64,000 nucleotides of DNA, taken from Mycolicibacterium monacense. Lineage in GTDB: Bacteria; Actinomycetota; Actinomycetes; Mycobacteriales; Mycobacteriaceae. Below, in pieces: positions 26,486-49,000 of this stretch. The stretch covers positions 4,588,001 to 4,652,000 of the forward strand of contig NZ_AP022617.1 of NCBI RefSeq assembly GCF_010731575.1, written 5' to 3'. Numbering within the stretch: the first letter of the stretch is position 1; each line of letters opens with the position of its first letter. Under the pieces are notes generated by a model that was not told the DNA's origin, made no database searches, and saw only the letters and a program-made list of their open reading frames with translations. The position numbers and the translations under genes were made by a program.

Positions 26486-27154
26486 ATGTGGATCCCGCTC
26501 CTGGTGATGGCCGTCGCGGTCAGCCTGGAGCCGTTCCGGGTCGGGATGACGGTTCTGATGATCAACCGCCCGCAGCCGCGGCGGCAGTTGCTCGCTCTGC
26601 TCGCCGGTGGTTTCGCGATGGGCCTGACCGTGGGCGTGATCGTGCTGTTCGTGCTGCGGCCGGCGCTGGACTCCGCTCACTTCACCCTGCCGGTGGTGCA
26701 GATCGCGGTCGGCGCCGTGGTGCTCGTCAACGCCGCGCTGGTGGCCACCGGCGTGTGGGGCCGCGGCCGTGACGCCGTGAGCCTGGCGGACACGAGGTTC
26801 GGACCGCTCGCGACGCGCACGCGGCGGCTGCTCGACGGGCGCTCGCTGTGGACGGCGGGGATCGCCGGCCTCGGCATCGCGCTGCCGTCGGTCGACTACC
26901 TCGCCGCGCTGGCGCTCATCGTCGCGTCCGGTGCCGCGACCACCGTCCAACTCGGCGCGCTGATGGTGTTCAACGTGGTGGCGTTCGCGCTGGTCGAGAT
27001 CCCGTTGCTGTGCTACCTGGTGGCCCCGGAGCGCACCCGCGCGGCGCTGTCGGCGCTGTACGAGTGGTTACGCGCGCAGGGCCGGCGCGGGGTCGGCGCC
27101 CTGCTGGCCGTGATCGGCTGCGTGCTGCTCGGCGTCGGCTTCGCGGGTCTGTAG
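26486..27154 (+). CDS. Gap/Sap-like membrane protein (GPL/sulfolipid-addressing family)
   Basis: A 222-residue protein with about six membrane segments. Its start (SLEPFRVGMTVLMINRPQP and LLALLAGGFAMG, about residues 13-52) resembles the Gap and Sap proteins (SfLAP family) that accompany MmpL exporters of glycopeptidolipids and sulfolipids. It sits convergent to the PE acyltransferase gene at the end of the TPP operon, so a role in delivering TPP or its precursor is inferred. It differs in size and orientation from Rv0246, which is not its counterpart. A TAGCCT box 10 nt upstream suggests a nearly leaderless mRNA. Confidence 0.78.
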   Translation: MWIPLLVMAVAVSLEPFRVGMTVLMINRPQPRRQLLALLAGGFAMGLTVGVIVLFVLRPALDSAHFTLPVVQIAVGAVVLVNAALVATGVWGRGRDAVSLADTRFGPLATRTRRLLDGRSLWTAGIAGLGIALPSVDYLAALALIVASGAATTVQLGALMVFNVVAFALVEIPLLCYLVAPERTRAALSALYEWLRAQGRRGVGALLAVIGCVLLGVGFAGL

Positions 27155-27155
27155 C

Positions 27156-27204
27156 GATTTCGGCGTGCGCAGTCGCGCTCACCGCGACCAAGCACGCCGA
27201 AATC
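27156..27204. terminator. Nested-hairpin terminator between convergent genes
   Basis: GATTTCGGCGTGC (27156-27168) and GCACGCCGAAATC (27192-27204) form a perfect 13-bp stem. The 23-nt loop contains a second inverted repeat (GTCGCG 27172-27177 / CGCGAC 27183-27188). It separates the gap-like gene from the PE gene and covers the latter's stop codon. It should act in both directions. Confidence 0.7.
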
Positions 27205-28336
27205 ACCGGGTCGGCTGGTTGTTCAGGACGTACTGGAGTCCCGACAACAGCTGCGACACCGGATCGGCGGCGCCGCCGAAGGCGGCCTGCGTCGCCGGCG
27301 CGGTGACCTCCGCGGGGTCGTAGCCGTTCACCGGGTCCACGGTGATCGGGGCGGTCAGCGGATCGTCGTTGCGGGAGTAGCCCGCGTCCACGTACGGCTT
27401 GAGCACCGAGTCGAGTTCCATCAGCGTGTCCTTGGGCACCCCGAGGTACTTGAACGGCAGCACCAGCGGGAGGTGCTCCTCGGGGATCATGAACGTGGTG
27501 GTCTTCGCGCCGCGGGAGTTGACGGTGGTCCGGATGTTGCGCTCCGGCACCATGCTCGGTTCGGTGAAGGCGACCGCGGTGTGACCGGTCGCCAGGCCCA
27601 CGATCGCATTGGCGACGGAGATCCAGTTGTCCGGCCGGTCCGGCCAGTCGGCGATGCTGTCGTACGCGGAGACGAAGTGGTAGGTGTCGTACTGGCTCTC
27701 CACCGGCGCCGGGATCCGGTAGTCGAGCGACGGCACGACGCTGCCGACGGGGAAGTTCTGGGTCAGGAAGCTCTCGCCGAAGGCGTGCCGGGCCACCGGG
27801 TCGCCGTACATCGCGAAGCTCAACTCGTCCGGGGGCGGGGCGGCCGGGTCGTAGGCCAGCTTCGCCTGCACGTCGTTGAGCACCATCGCACCCTCGGACA
27901 GGCCGATCGCGGTACCGCGACCACCCTCCCGGACGGCGTTGATGACGTTCGGTGTGCCGACGTCGACCGACTCACCGACGCTGGGACCGTCGATGCCCAG
28001 TCCGGGGAAGGAGTCGTCCAACCGGCCGATACCGGGGAACAGCCGCTCGAGAGTGTGCCCCTGGACCTGCCCGGCCGGGTAGTCGACGATCTGCCGGTCC
28101 AGACCCGGGAACCAGTCCGAGCCGGTGCGCATGATGTATTCGTCGTAGGGGATGCCCAGCACGTGCGCACCGCCGAGGGCGTAGGCCCTACCCGGTGTGC
28201 CCAGCGGCGGCGGACCGTCGGCCGGGGCGGGCGGCGGCGGGACCGGTGGCTCGTCGGCCGACGCGCTGCCGAAGCCGAAACCGCCTGCGGCGCCGATGAT
28301 CGTCAGCGCAGAACCGAATGCGAGAAGCCGTCTCAT
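27203..28336 (-). CDS. pE: Exported PE-PPE-domain acyltransferase of the TPP locus
   Basis: A 377-residue exported enzyme with an N-terminal signal peptide (about residues 1-27, ending ASA-D), a Pro-rich linker, and a PE-PPE (PF08237) serine-hydrolase domain. The nucleophile elbow is GLSEG with Ser147. In M. smegmatis and M. abscessus the equivalent PE protein completes trehalose polyphleates by moving acyl chains between diacyltrehalose intermediates outside the membrane, like Chp1/Chp2 for sulfolipid and PAT. The ATG at 28336 is chosen since it opens the signal peptide; a GTG five codons upstream is possible. It is the last gene of papA3-mmpL10-fadD23-pE. Confidence 0.85.
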   Translation of the reverse strand: MRRLLAFGSALTIIGAAGGFGFGSASADEPPVPPPPAPADGPPPLGTPGRAYALGGAHVLGIPYDEYIMRTGSDWFPGLDRQIVDYPAGQVQGHTLERLFPGIGRLDDSFPGLGIDGPSVGESVDVGTPNVINAVREGGRGTAIGLSEGAMVLNDVQAKLAYDPAAPPPDELSFAMYGDPVARHAFGESFLTQNFPVGSVVPSLDYRIPAPVESQYDTYHFVSAYDSIADWPDRPDNWISVANAIVGLATGHTAVAFTEPSMVPERNIRTTVNSRGAKTTTFMIPEEHLPLVLPFKYLGVPKDTLMELDSVLKPYVDAGYSRNDDPLTAPITVDPVNGYDPAEVTAPATQAAFGGAADPVSQLLSGLQYVLNNQPTR

Positions 28337-28385
28337 AATCGTTTCGCGCACCTTCCCGCCCTGCTCGGCCGCACCGGGCCCGACA

Positions 28386-30158
28386 TTACCCCGCCAGGTG
28401 CCCATGCTGCCCCTTCCCGCCGTCGAGCCGGGCGAACCCGTCCTTCCGATACAACTCCGCGGAGGCGGTGCGCCGGATCTTGCCGCTCGTCGTGGTGGGA
28501 ATCGACCCGGATGCCACCAGCACGACGTCACCGACGCTGATGCCGTGCGCGTTGGAGATCGCGGCGGTGACGTCACTCTTGAGCTCACCGAAGCGGCTTA
28601 CCGCATCCTCGTCGAGGACGGGCGGCTCCTTGAGTTCGATGACGGTGACGAGGCTTTCGGTGCTGTTCACCGGGACCGATACCGCCGCGACCCGACCGCG
28701 GGTGATCTCCTGCACCGTCGCCTCGATGTCCTCGGGATGGTGGTTGCGGCCGCGGATGATGAGCAGGTCCTTGATGCGGCCGACGATGAACAGCTCGCCC
28801 TCGTGGATGAACCCGAGGTCGCCGGTTCGAAGCCACGTCCCGCCCGGTGTGCCGGGCGACGGGTCGACGAGTGTGGCGCCGAAGCACCGCTGATCCTCCG
28901 GCGGCCTGCTCCAGTAGCCGGCCGCGACGTTGTCTCCGTGCACCCAGATCTCCCCCACCACGTCATCGGGGCACTGCCGGTGGGTGTCGGTGTCGACGAT
29001 CCGCACCACCGGTGACTGCGGCACGTCGTACTTGACGAGCGCCGTGCCCTTCCCGGGTGCGCACGGCACCACGCGGCCGGCGCCCAGCTCGTCGGCATCG
29101 AAGTGTGCGGCCGGTGACGTCTCGCTCCACGTGCCCGATGCCACGAAGACCGTCGCCTCGGCCAGGCCGTATGACGGACGCAGCATGTGGTCGTGGAAGT
29201 CGAAGTGGGCGAACCGATCCGCGAAGCGTTCCAGGGTGGCCGGCTCGACCCGCTCGGCGCCGTTGATGATTCCCCGCACCCCGCCGAGGTCGAGACCGGC
29301 GAGGTCACTGTCGCTGGTCTTGCGGGCGGCCAGGTCGAAGGCGAAGTTGGGCGCCGCCGAGAAGGCGTGCGGGTTCTCGGCCAGCGCTCGTATCCACCTG
29401 GCCGGCCTTTCCAGGAAGGCGACCGGACTGGTCAACGCGGCGGGATGGCCGCTGAGGATCGGTACGCAGATGCCCAGCACCAGACCCATGTCGTGATAGA
29501 AGGGCAACCACGATACGAACGTGGTGGTGCTCGAGGGTCCATCGCCGGCGAAGAAGGTGCGCATCACCTGCTCGTAGTTCGCCTGCAGGTTGCGGTGCGA
29601 GATCATGGCCCCGGTCGGCAGCCGGGTGGAACCGGAGCTGTACTGCAGATACGCCGTGGCGGGGAGGCCGGCCGGATCGAGGCGGATCTCGCCCTCGGCG
29701 TCCAGGTTCAGCGCATCGATCTCGACGATCTTCGGCACGGTGTCCAACGGTGACGCATCGACGAAATCGCCGACGTCGCCCGCGGTCGACGACGTCGTGA
29801 AGACGACGGCCGGTTTCGTGTCGGTGAGCACCGCGCTCACCCGGTCATGACCCGAGCCCCGGTGCGGCAGCGGGAGCGGGACCGCCACGAGCCCGGCCTG
29901 CATGGCGCCCAGGAACGCCAGGACGTATTCCAACCCCTGGGGCGCGAGGATCACCGCCCGATCGCCGAACGACCCGTACTGGCGGATCTCGCGTGCCACG
30001 CTCATCGTCCGGCGGGCCAGCTGTGCCCACGTCAGCGTCTCCGGGACGCCCGCCGGGTCGCGGTCGTAGTGGGTGAAGGTGAAGGCGATGTCGTCGGGGC
30101 GCAGGCTGGCCCGCCCGTGCAGCATCGACAGCATCGACGACTCGGACGTCGGTGTCAT
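28386..30158 (-). CDS. fadD23: Long-chain fatty acyl-AMP ligase (FAAL), FadD23 type
   Basis: A 590-residue adenylate-forming enzyme. Motifs: the P-loop [19 protein letters not shown] (about residues 174-192), the FAAL-specific [11 protein letters not shown], and the C-terminal catalytic Lys in [10 protein letters not shown]. The sequence is of the FAAL group, which makes acyl-AMP and hands the acyl chain directly to a PKS rather than CoA. In TPP synthesis it supplies the starter fatty acid for the PKS. The ATG overlaps the mmpL10 stop (ATGA at 30155-30158), which settles the start. Confidence 0.9.
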   Translation of the reverse strand: MTPTSESSMLSMLHGRASLRPDDIAFTFTHYDRDPAGVPETLTWAQLARRTMSVAREIRQYGSFGDRAVILAPQGLEYVLAFLGAMQAGLVAVPLPLPHRGSGHDRVSAVLTDTKPAVVFTTSSTAGDVGDFVDASPLDTVPKIVEIDALNLDAEGEIRLDPAGLPATAYLQYSSGSTRLPTGAMISHRNLQANYEQVMRTFFAGDGPSSTTTFVSWLPFYHDMGLVLGICVPILSGHPAALTSPVAFLERPARWIRALAENPHAFSAAPNFAFDLAARKTSDSDLAGLDLGGVRGIINGAERVEPATLERFADRFAHFDFHDHMLRPSYGLAEATVFVASGTWSETSPAAHFDADELGAGRVVPCAPGKGTALVKYDVPQSPVVRIVDTDTHRQCPDDVVGEIWVHGDNVAAGYWSRPPEDQRCFGATLVDPSPGTPGGTWLRTGDLGFIHEGELFIVGRIKDLLIIRGRNHHPEDIEATVQEITRGRVAAVSVPVNSTESLVTVIELKEPPVLDEDAVSRFGELKSDVTAAISNAHGISVGDVVLVASGSIPTTTSGKIRRTASAELYRKDGFARLDGGKGQHGHLAG

Positions 30159-33154
30159 CACGGGTGCGCACCGATCCGCTCGGCGCCAGGCGATGCGGTG
30201 ACTCGCGACGGCCACCAGTTCGCGCGCCCGACGAGTGCGGCGATGGCGGGCACCGTGATGGTGCGTACGACGAAGGTGTCCAACAGGATTCCCACCCCGA
30301 TCACGAAACCGCCCTGTACGACGATGCCGATGCTGGCGAACAACAGACCGGCCATCGAGGCCGCGAAGATCAGACCGGCCGCGGTGATCACCCCGCCGGT
30401 CGAGCCCAGCGTGCGGATGACGCCGTAGCGCACACTGTGCGGCGATTCGTCCCGCAATCGCGAGACGAACAGCATGTTGTAGTCGGCGCCGACCGCCACG
30501 AGCACCACGAACGCCAACGGCGGCACGCTCCAGTGCAACTCCTGGCCGAGCAGCACCTGGAATGTCAGGACCCCGATGCCGATCGCCGCGAAATACGACA
30601 GCACCACCGAACCGACGAGATAGAGCGGGGCGATGAGCGAACGCAGCAGCACCGCCAACGTCAACAGGACCACGATGAGGGTCACGATGATGATGAAGCG
30701 GATGTCGCGCTCGTAGTAGTCGCGGGTGTCGCGCAGCGAGGCGGGGAAGCCGCCCATCGAGATCGAGGCGTCGGCCAGTGTGGTGTTCGGTTGGGCACCC
30801 CGGGCGACGTCGTTGATCGTGTTGACCTGATCCATGGCCTCGGGGCTGAACGGGTTGAGGCTGGTCTGCACGAGATACCGCGCCGAATGGCCGTCCGGCG
30901 AGATGAAGGTTTCGGCAGCCTTCTGGAATTCGACCGCCCTGAGCACCTCGGCGGGGATGTTGAACCCGGCCATCGACGAGCCCGCCGCGTCCTTGCGCAT
31001 CGTCAACAGGAACGTCGACGCCTGGTCGAGACCGTCGGCCATCACCTTGATCTGCTCGACGAGTTCATCGACGCCGCCGGCCACCTGCCGGCTTCCGCTG
31101 GCCAGTCGGTCGGCGCCCTGCCGGACGTCTCGCAGACCCTTCTGCGCCTCGGCCGGCGAATCCAGGCCGAGGTCGTCGACGGCCTTGACGATGTTCGTCA
31201 TCGCCGCGTTCAGCGTCTTGACCGTCGAGTTCAGCGACTGCCTGTCGTCGAGACCCTCCAGTTCTCCGGCGAGGGTGTTGATCCGCTCCAGCCGGCCGTC
31301 CTCACGCGCGTCCATCAGCTTCTCGAACTGCATGCGGGTGTTGACGCAGGACGGATTCGCGTCGCAGACCGCGTTGCCGTTCAACGCCATCAGGACCGGG
31401 CCGATCCAGCCGAACATGTCCCTGACGGCGGCGAAGTTGACGCCCATGGACAGGCCCAGTTCGTTGACGCTCTTGACCAGCTTTGCGGCGGTGTCGACGT
31501 CGCGCACCAACCGGTCGCCGCCGTACTCGACACGCACCTGCGTGACCGCGTCCAGCAGCGTCTGCAGGCTCGGGGCGACCTCGTTCACCTGTGCGCGCAC
31601 GTCGCCGAGGGTGTCGGCCAGTGTCGTCGCCCCGGCCGCCAGTTCGTCGAGGTCACCGGTGCGCCGGTCGATCTGGGCGGAACCGGCGGCCAGCCGGTCA
31701 CCGACGATGCCCGCCTGGAACGTGGCGCGGAACTCCGGCGGCACCTCTCCCAGCGGTCTGGTGACGCCGCTGACCAGGGATACGTCGGGCAACTGTGCGA
31801 TCCGCGAGGCCATCTGCTCCAGGTCCGCCAGCGCCTGTGGGGTGCGCAGGTCGCGTGGCGACTGCACGAGGATGTACTGCGGGATGGACTGACTGATCGG
31901 GAAATGACGTTCCAGTGCGGCGTACCCGATCGAACTCGGCGCCGAGTCGGCGACGACCTCACGATCGTCGTAGTTGAATCGCGCGAAGCCCGCGGCGCCG
32001 CCCAGCAGCAGCAACACCAGCACGCTGGCGATCAGATGCGGCACCGGCCTGCGGACGATGCGGATTCCCGAGCGTCGCCAGAACCGGGAGGTCAGTTCCC
32101 GCCGCGGTTTCACCCAACCGCGCGGCCCGGCGAGCACCAGGATCGCCGGCAGCAGCGTCATCCCGGCCAGGTAGGCGACACCGATGCCGATCGCCGCGGA
32201 CACCCCGATCGTCTTGAACACCCCCATCTGGGCGAAGTTCATGACGAGGAAGGTGAGGCCGACGGTGACCGCGGACGCGGTGATCACCTTGCCGATCGAG
32301 ATCATCGCCGACCTGACCGCCTCATCGAAGCCGGAACCTGACCGCAGATAGTCGTGATAGCGGCTGATCAGGAAGACCGCGTAGTCCGTTCCGGCGCCGG
32401 CCATGATCGCGCTGAGGAACACCATCGACTGGTTCGACACCCCCGAGCCGGTCAGGTGCGAGTAGGCGGCCACCACGCCCTGCGCGATCATCAGCGACGA
32501 TCCGATCGTCACCAACGGCAGCAGCATCGTCACCACGCTGCGGTAGACGAGCAGCAGCACCCCGAGGACCAGGACGGCGATCGCGATCTCGATGGGCAGC
32601 CGGTCCTGCTCACCGGCGACGGTGAGGTCGGCGACGGTGGCCGCGGGGCCGGTCAGGTACACGTCGAGCGTGTCGCCGTCGGGGAGCTTGTGTTCGACGA
32701 CGTCGGACACCCGGTTGAACGAGTCGAAGGCCCGCGGTGTGCCCAGCTCACCCTGGAGGCTGACCGGCAGGACCCAGGTCGTCTTGTCCTCGCTCGTCAG
32801 GAACTGGCGCAGCTGCGGCGTGCTGACGAAGTCCTGCACCGACACGACGTCGGCGGGGTCGTCGCGCAGCGCGTCGACGACCTCGCGGTAGGTCACCTCG
32901 TCGGCGGGCTCGAGCCCCGTCTCGTTGATGAACGCGACGACGAGCAGGTTGTCCGATTCGGACTGCTGGAACGCCTCCGCCATCTTCTGCGCGGCCACGC
33001 TCGACGGCGCATCGCTGGGCAGGATCGCGAGCGGATGCTTCTGGGCCATCTCGCCGAGGGAGGGAAACGACAGCGGCAGGGCGACGGCCATCGCCACCCA
33101 GACCCCGATCACCACCCAGGGCCACCGCACCACCAGATCGGCTAACCGCCGCAT
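30158..33154 (-). CDS. mmpL10: MmpL10-type RND lipid transporter
   Basis: A 998-residue RND-family exporter with twelve predicted membrane segments in two halves, each followed by a large periplasmic loop. The two proton-relay Asp-Tyr pairs are D257-Y258 (GAGTDYAVF) and D891-Y892 (GADYNMLF). The first loop of the second half contains long helical repeats and a Cys pair (about residues 590-596). In the TPP pathway MmpL10 moves the diacyltrehalose precursor across the inner membrane. It lies between papA3 (26-nt gap) and fadD23 (4-nt overlap) on the same transcript. Confidence 0.92.
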   Translation of the reverse strand: MRRLADLVVRWPWVVIGVWVAMAVALPLSFPSLGEMAQKHPLAILPSDAPSSVAAQKMAEAFQQSESDNLLVVAFINETGLEPADEVTYREVVDALRDDPADVVSVQDFVSTPQLRQFLTSEDKTTWVLPVSLQGELGTPRAFDSFNRVSDVVEHKLPDGDTLDVYLTGPAATVADLTVAGEQDRLPIEIAIAVLVLGVLLLVYRSVVTMLLPLVTIGSSLMIAQGVVAAYSHLTGSGVSNQSMVFLSAIMAGAGTDYAVFLISRYHDYLRSGSGFDEAVRSAMISIGKVITASAVTVGLTFLVMNFAQMGVFKTIGVSAAIGIGVAYLAGMTLLPAILVLAGPRGWVKPRRELTSRFWRRSGIRIVRRPVPHLIASVLVLLLLGGAAGFARFNYDDREVVADSAPSSIGYAALERHFPISQSIPQYILVQSPRDLRTPQALADLEQMASRIAQLPDVSLVSGVTRPLGEVPPEFRATFQAGIVGDRLAAGSAQIDRRTGDLDELAAGATTLADTLGDVRAQVNEVAPSLQTLLDAVTQVRVEYGGDRLVRDVDTAAKLVKSVNELGLSMGVNFAAVRDMFGWIGPVLMALNGNAVCDANPSCVNTRMQFEKLMDAREDGRLERINTLAGELEGLDDRQSLNSTVKTLNAAMTNIVKAVDDLGLDSPAEAQKGLRDVRQGADRLASGSRQVAGGVDELVEQIKVMADGLDQASTFLLTMRKDAAGSSMAGFNIPAEVLRAVEFQKAAETFISPDGHSARYLVQTSLNPFSPEAMDQVNTINDVARGAQPNTTLADASISMGGFPASLRDTRDYYERDIRFIIIVTLIVVLLTLAVLLRSLIAPLYLVGSVVLSYFAAIGIGVLTFQVLLGQELHWSVPPLAFVVLVAVGADYNMLFVSRLRDESPHSVRYGVIRTLGSTGGVITAAGLIFAASMAGLLFASIGIVVQGGFVIGVGILLDTFVVRTITVPAIAALVGRANWWPSRVTASPGAERIGAHP

Positions 33155-33180
33155 ATCGCCCTCACCCTCGCCGCTTCACG

Positions 33181-34602
33181 CTATGCGACGCGTCCCCAGT
33201 GCCCGCTGTCGGCGACCAGCGCCGAAACGGTTCTCATCGCCTGCATATAACGGGTCACCGATTTCTCGGCGACCGGATTGTCGGGATGCATGATCGCCAT
33301 CACCGTGCCCTCGCCGTATCGGAATATGTAAATGGTGAGCTGATAGGAGAACCGGCCGTCCGGATAGATCCCGATGTTGTCCGCGAGGCCCATGTCAGCC
33401 GCGGCCAGAACGGCGTTGAGCGGGGCGGCGCCGGCATGGAAGAAGTTCGACACGGGGAAATTCGGTTGCGGCCAGTTCAACCAGGGCGCCAATTCCAGCA
33501 CCCGGTAGTACGGCACTTTTGCCATATTCAAATTCGAGTCGAATGAAGCCTGCGCCGCCCACGCGGCATCGGCGAATGACCCCGCGCCGATCGGCACGGT
33601 GATCGGGATCAACCCGGTGAACCAACCCTGGGTCATGAAATTGTCGGTGGCGTTGCGCGAATCCCTCGGAGTGAGACCGTAATACGTGAGCGCACCCGTC
33701 AACTCGTGCTCCACCTGAGCCAGACAGGCGAACAGGCCCCCGACGAAGCGGGCACCGGCGGCCGCACACGCGGCGTCGAAGCGCTCCGTCTGGGCGACGT
33801 CCATCAGGACCTCGGTGGTCATGCTACTTCTGGTCGCTTCCTGCGGATTGCCCAGCGGAAGCGGGAATTCCGGGAAGCCGCCACCGTTGCTGTCGGCGAA
33901 GTCGATCCACGCCTGCACATCCTTGCTGTCCACGGTCAGATCCGCCGTGCGCTCGCGCTCGCGAACACAGAACTCGTCGAAGCTACCGGCCTCGGGAAGC
34001 GTGAGCGCCTCACCGCCGCCGCTCAGCGCGGAATACATTCCGTTGGCTTCCAACATTGTCGTACCGATCAATGTCGCGTCGCCGTGAACGTGGTCCATGG
34101 CCGCGAAGAATGTGAAATCGCCGTCGTTCTGGATGATGCCGAAAGTGAAGCAGGCCCACTCCAGCGGACTCGGTATCCCGACGACGTGCGCCTGTATCTC
34201 GTCGACGGTCATGCTGCCGTGATGGACGGGGACGAATTCGATGTCCGCCGGATCCTCGAGGGCATGCCTGACGAACTCCCCGTCACCGATGTCTTCGAAC
34301 CAACTGCGGAAAGTGTCGTGCCGACGCAGATAGTTGTTCACGGCGTGGTCCATCGCCGCGATCTCACACTCGCCCGACACTTCACAGCTCGCGATGATCT
34401 GCCGGGAGAAGTTCAATCCCGCGCCCGTCCGTTCGCGGTAATTCCGAAGATGTTGGCGCTGCATGTAACTGATGGGCACCGAGCTGACCGGCGCTCGACG
34501 CGCCTTTTCGGCAGCCGCCGGAGTCGGATGCCAGGACGTGACAGTGCCCGGTTTCAGCGCCCATTCGTCGAGACCGCCGATGGTGATCTTCCCTATGCGC
34601 AA
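33181..34602 (-). CDS. papA3: PapA3-type polyketide-associated acyltransferase
   Basis: A 473-residue condensation-fold acyltransferase with the catalytic HxxxD motif as H171-V-H-G-D175. PapA3 proteins acylate trehalose at the 2 and 3 positions with a fatty acyl group and the PKS product. The start is a TTG at 34602, chosen because a GGAGG box lies 8 nt upstream and the protein then begins with the family's RIGKITIGGLDEW; upstream in-frame starts have no ribosome-binding site. It is the first gene of the leftward TPP operon and is divergent from pks. Confidence 0.88.
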   Translation of the reverse strand: MRIGKITIGGLDEWALKPGTVTSWHPTPAAAEKARRAPVSSVPISYMQRQHLRNYRERTGAGLNFSRQIIASCEVSGECEIAAMDHAVNNYLRRHDTFRSWFEDIGDGEFVRHALEDPADIEFVPVHHGSMTVDEIQAHVVGIPSPLEWACFTFGIIQNDGDFTFFAAMDHVHGDATLIGTTMLEANGMYSALSGGGEALTLPEAGSFDEFCVRERERTADLTVDSKDVQAWIDFADSNGGGFPEFPLPLGNPQEATRSSMTTEVLMDVAQTERFDAACAAAGARFVGGLFACLAQVEHELTGALTYYGLTPRDSRNATDNFMTQGWFTGLIPITVPIGAGSFADAAWAAQASFDSNLNMAKVPYYRVLELAPWLNWPQPNFPVSNFFHAGAAPLNAVLAAADMGLADNIGIYPDGRFSYQLTIYIFRYGEGTVMAIMHPDNPVAEKSVTRYMQAMRTVSALVADSGHWGRVA

Positions 34603-34849
34603 AGCGTTTTCCTCCCCGCTTCGGCCGGTTCGTGCCGGTATCCGGATCCGGCTCGAGCCGTCGCCGGTCAACATACTCTCGCATCCGACGCCGCGGCCCC
34701 GCGCCGACCGCAGAAACGATCAGCAGCACTCGCGCATCTCACGGGAACATGCCCTAGTGTGCGACCCGGGAGTTTATTTTGCGTCGCGACAGTGGATGTC
34801 CCACAGGGGTCGTGCACTGACCGCAGACGCAAGGGAGGACACGAACGGC
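34603..34849. other. Divergent promoter region between papA3 and pks
   Basis: The 247-nt gap must hold the promoters of both TPP transcripts. No gene is seen in it. A TATTTT box at 34775-34780, in the only AT-rich patch, could be the pks -10, which would give a leader of about 63 nt. I found no convincing operator palindrome. Confidence 0.4.
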
Positions 34850-45904
<11,055 letters not shown>

Positions 45905-46054
45905 TTGCCAAAACTCCACGGCCGCGTCGTGTTCGGTCGACATTGCGTCGTCAAAGGGATCTGATGTCGAGCTGGTGAAGTAGCTGCGTCGGCTCCTCCC
46001 CCGCCCTATCGTGAATTAGCTGCGCGATGGCTGACGGGTTCTTGGGGGCAGACT

Positions 46055-49000
46055 GTGGACGGCACACCTTTCGGCCGCTACCTCCTGGTCGAACTCGTGG
46101 GCCGTGGCGGGATGGGCGAGGTGTGGCGCGCGCACGACACCGCTACCAACCGCACAGTGGCGCTGAAGGTGCTGCCGGCCCACCTCGTGCACGACACCGA
46201 GTACCGGGTGCGGTTCCAACGCGAAGCCCGCGCGGCAGCCCGGCTCAGCGATCCGCATATCGTCCCGATCCACGGATTCGGCGAGATCGACGGGCGTCTG
46301 TACGTCGACATGCGCCTGATCGAAGGCCGCGATCTCGAACACCTGCTCCGTGAGGGTCCACTCGACCCGGCTCGCGCCGTCATGATCATCGACCAGGTCG
46401 CCGCCGCTCTGGAGGCCGCCCATGAGGTCGGGTTGGTCCATCGTGACGTCAAACCCTCGAACATCCTGGTGGGAAAGTTCGATTTCACCTACCTCATCGA
46501 CTTCGGTATCGCCCGGCCGATCGACGACACGGGCCTCACATCGGTCAACAGAGCCGTGGGCACGTTCCACTACATGGCGCCCGAGCGGTTCCGCGACGGA
46601 CGCGGCGACCCACGATCGGACACCTACGCATTGGCCTGTGTGCTCTATCAATGTCTGACCGGATCCCGGCCCTTTCACGGCGACAGCCTCGAACAGCAGA
46701 TCGCCGGCCACCTGATGACTCCCCCGCCCCGGCCGTCGACCGTCCAGCCCGGTGTGCCCGCGAAGTTCGACGCCGTCATCGCCAGAGGGATGGCCAAGAA
46801 CGCCGCCGAGCGCTACCGGTCTGCGATCGATCTCGCGCACGCCGCTCGGACGGTGATCACCACCACGCTCGCTCCACCCACGGAATCCGCATCGAAACCG
46901 GCTTCGCCGCTTGGGTTCCCCGCACTCCCGGACACCGGCGCGCACATCAGGACCGGTTCTTCGATAGACGAGTTGCTCGACCACGCGGTCTCGGCCATCA
47001 ACCGCGGTGGCGATGTCGTCGACCGGCATGCTCCGGCGTTCGAGGCCGAACCCGCGTACGCCGACGGCGAGGACCTCCTCGTCGCCCCGGGCGAGCCCGG
47101 CGAGATCCGTCGCCTGACCATCATGTTCGCCGATCTCGTCGACTCCACAGTCCTCTCGACGGAGGTCGAGCCCGAGACCTACCGCCTCCTCGTCGGGCGG
47201 TATCGGGACCAGGTGCTGCGGATCGTCGGGGAATACGAGGGCCACGTCGGGTCCACAAAAGGCGACGGCCTACTCGTCGTCTTCGGCTACCCCATCGCCC
47301 ACGAGAACGACGTGCGTCGCGCGGTGCAGGCCGGCCTGGAGATCACTCGCGATGTCGCACGGCTGAGCGATCAGGCCCAGCGACGCTTCGGTCTCCGGAT
47401 CAACGTCCGGGTGGGCGTGCACCGCGGTCTCGTCTACCTCGACACCGCCCAGGACGATGTGTTCGGGCTGGCGGCCAACATGGCCGCGCGTGTCTCCGGC
47501 CTCGCCCCTCCCGGTTCGGTGGTGGTGTCGGACTCGGTCGAACCGCTCATCAAGGACGCCTTCGAACTGGAGACGCTGCCCCCGGCGCCGGTGAAGGGCG
47601 TCAAAGGGCTCATCAGCCACTCGCGTGTGATCAGCGAACGCGCCGAATCGTCACGCGGGCCGACGGGACCGCTCGTCGGCCGGGAACGGGAGATGGCGCG
47701 GCTGCGCAGAGGGTGGGTGCGGGCCCAGGCCCGCACGCTCACCACACCCGGCGTGGTCATCCGGGGTGAAGCCGGGATCGGCAAGAGCCGCCTGGTCACC
47801 GGCGTGGTCGAACTGGTCGAGGCCGACGGCGGGGTGGTGCTCGACCTCGCCGGGTCACCGTTCCACGCCGACGTCGGACTGCAGCCCGTGCGCGCGCTCC
47901 TCGAACGCCGCTGCGGCATCACCAGGCTGACCGAACCGAGTCGCCGAGTCGAACTGCTTCGCGAAGAGATCATGCTGCGCACTCTCGACCCCGACCCGCT
48001 CATCGGGTTGTTGGCGCCCGTGCTGGGCATTGCGCCCGAACACGGTTACGAGCCCGTGCCGTTCGAGGGCCGCAAACTGCAGGAGTCGATCGCCGCCGCG
48101 GTGCTGCAGTACCTGTCGGCCTGCCACGGCGGCCGCTCCGGACTGGTGGTCGTCGAGGATGGCCACTGGCTCGACCCGTCGACACTCGAGCTGGTGGGAG
48201 ATCTCCTGCGCACCGCCGACGGCGGGCTGCTCGTGGTGATCACCGGACGGCACGGCGGCTGGCTGCCCGGCGATTGGCCCGCAAAGGTGCTGGACCTCCA
48301 GCCGCTGACCGACGAGCAGGTGGACGCACTGGTACTCGCGCTCGACCCGACAGTCACCGCCGAGGAGTGCGCCGCGGTCCGCGAACGGTGCGACGGTGTC
48401 CCGTTCTACATCGAGCAGGTCGTCAGCGGGCTGGGCCAGACCGATCCCGAGGAGAACCGACCATCGGTGCCGGACCCGCTGTACGAGCCGCTGTTCGCAC
48501 GCCTCCTCACCCGGCCGAACGTCGTTCCGGTGGTCGAGGCGGCCGCCGTCATCGGGCGGCAGGTCGACCGCGGACTGTTGATCGCGGTGTCCGGCCTGTC
48601 CGAAGACGACGTCGACGATGTCATCGACGAACTCGAGGACGCCCAGGTGCTCGAACCCCGGGGCGCAGGCGGCTGGCGTTTCCGGCACGAGTTGCTCCGC
48701 GAGGTCGCCGCCGAACTCGCACCGCCCAGCGTGCGACGGGAACTGCACGGCAGAGTCGCCGACGCGTTGTTGCGTGGCGCTGTCGGTGACCCCGACTGGC
48801 GCCTCGTCGCCTCGCACTACGAGAACGCCGGGCGATACACCGACGCCGCATCGGCGTATCGCGAGGCATCCGCGGCCGCGCGGCTTCGTGGCGCACTCAC
48901 CGAGGCGCGCAACTACCTCACCCACGCACTGTCGGAGCTCGAGAAGAGCCCGCCCGGTGCAGCCCGCGACCGACTCGAGATCCGGCCGCGGCTCGAGCGT

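Noticed and set aside
26486..27154. Gap-like gene as the counterpart of Rv0246
   Set aside because: Rv0246 is a roughly 430-residue MFS-type protein in the opposite relative orientation; this product is 222 residues with Gap/Sap-type features.
30152..32341. Very long open frames antisense to mmpL10, pks (34754-37876 and 43109-45721) and fadE5/kinase (49142-52201)
   Set aside because: They mirror the strong third-position GC of the real genes, have Arg/Gly/Asp/His-rich composition with no domain, and overlap well-supported proteins completely.
34740..34776. GGAAC...GTT stress-sigma promoter for pks
   Set aside because: GGAAC and GTT are present but separated by 23 nt, too far for SigE or SigH.
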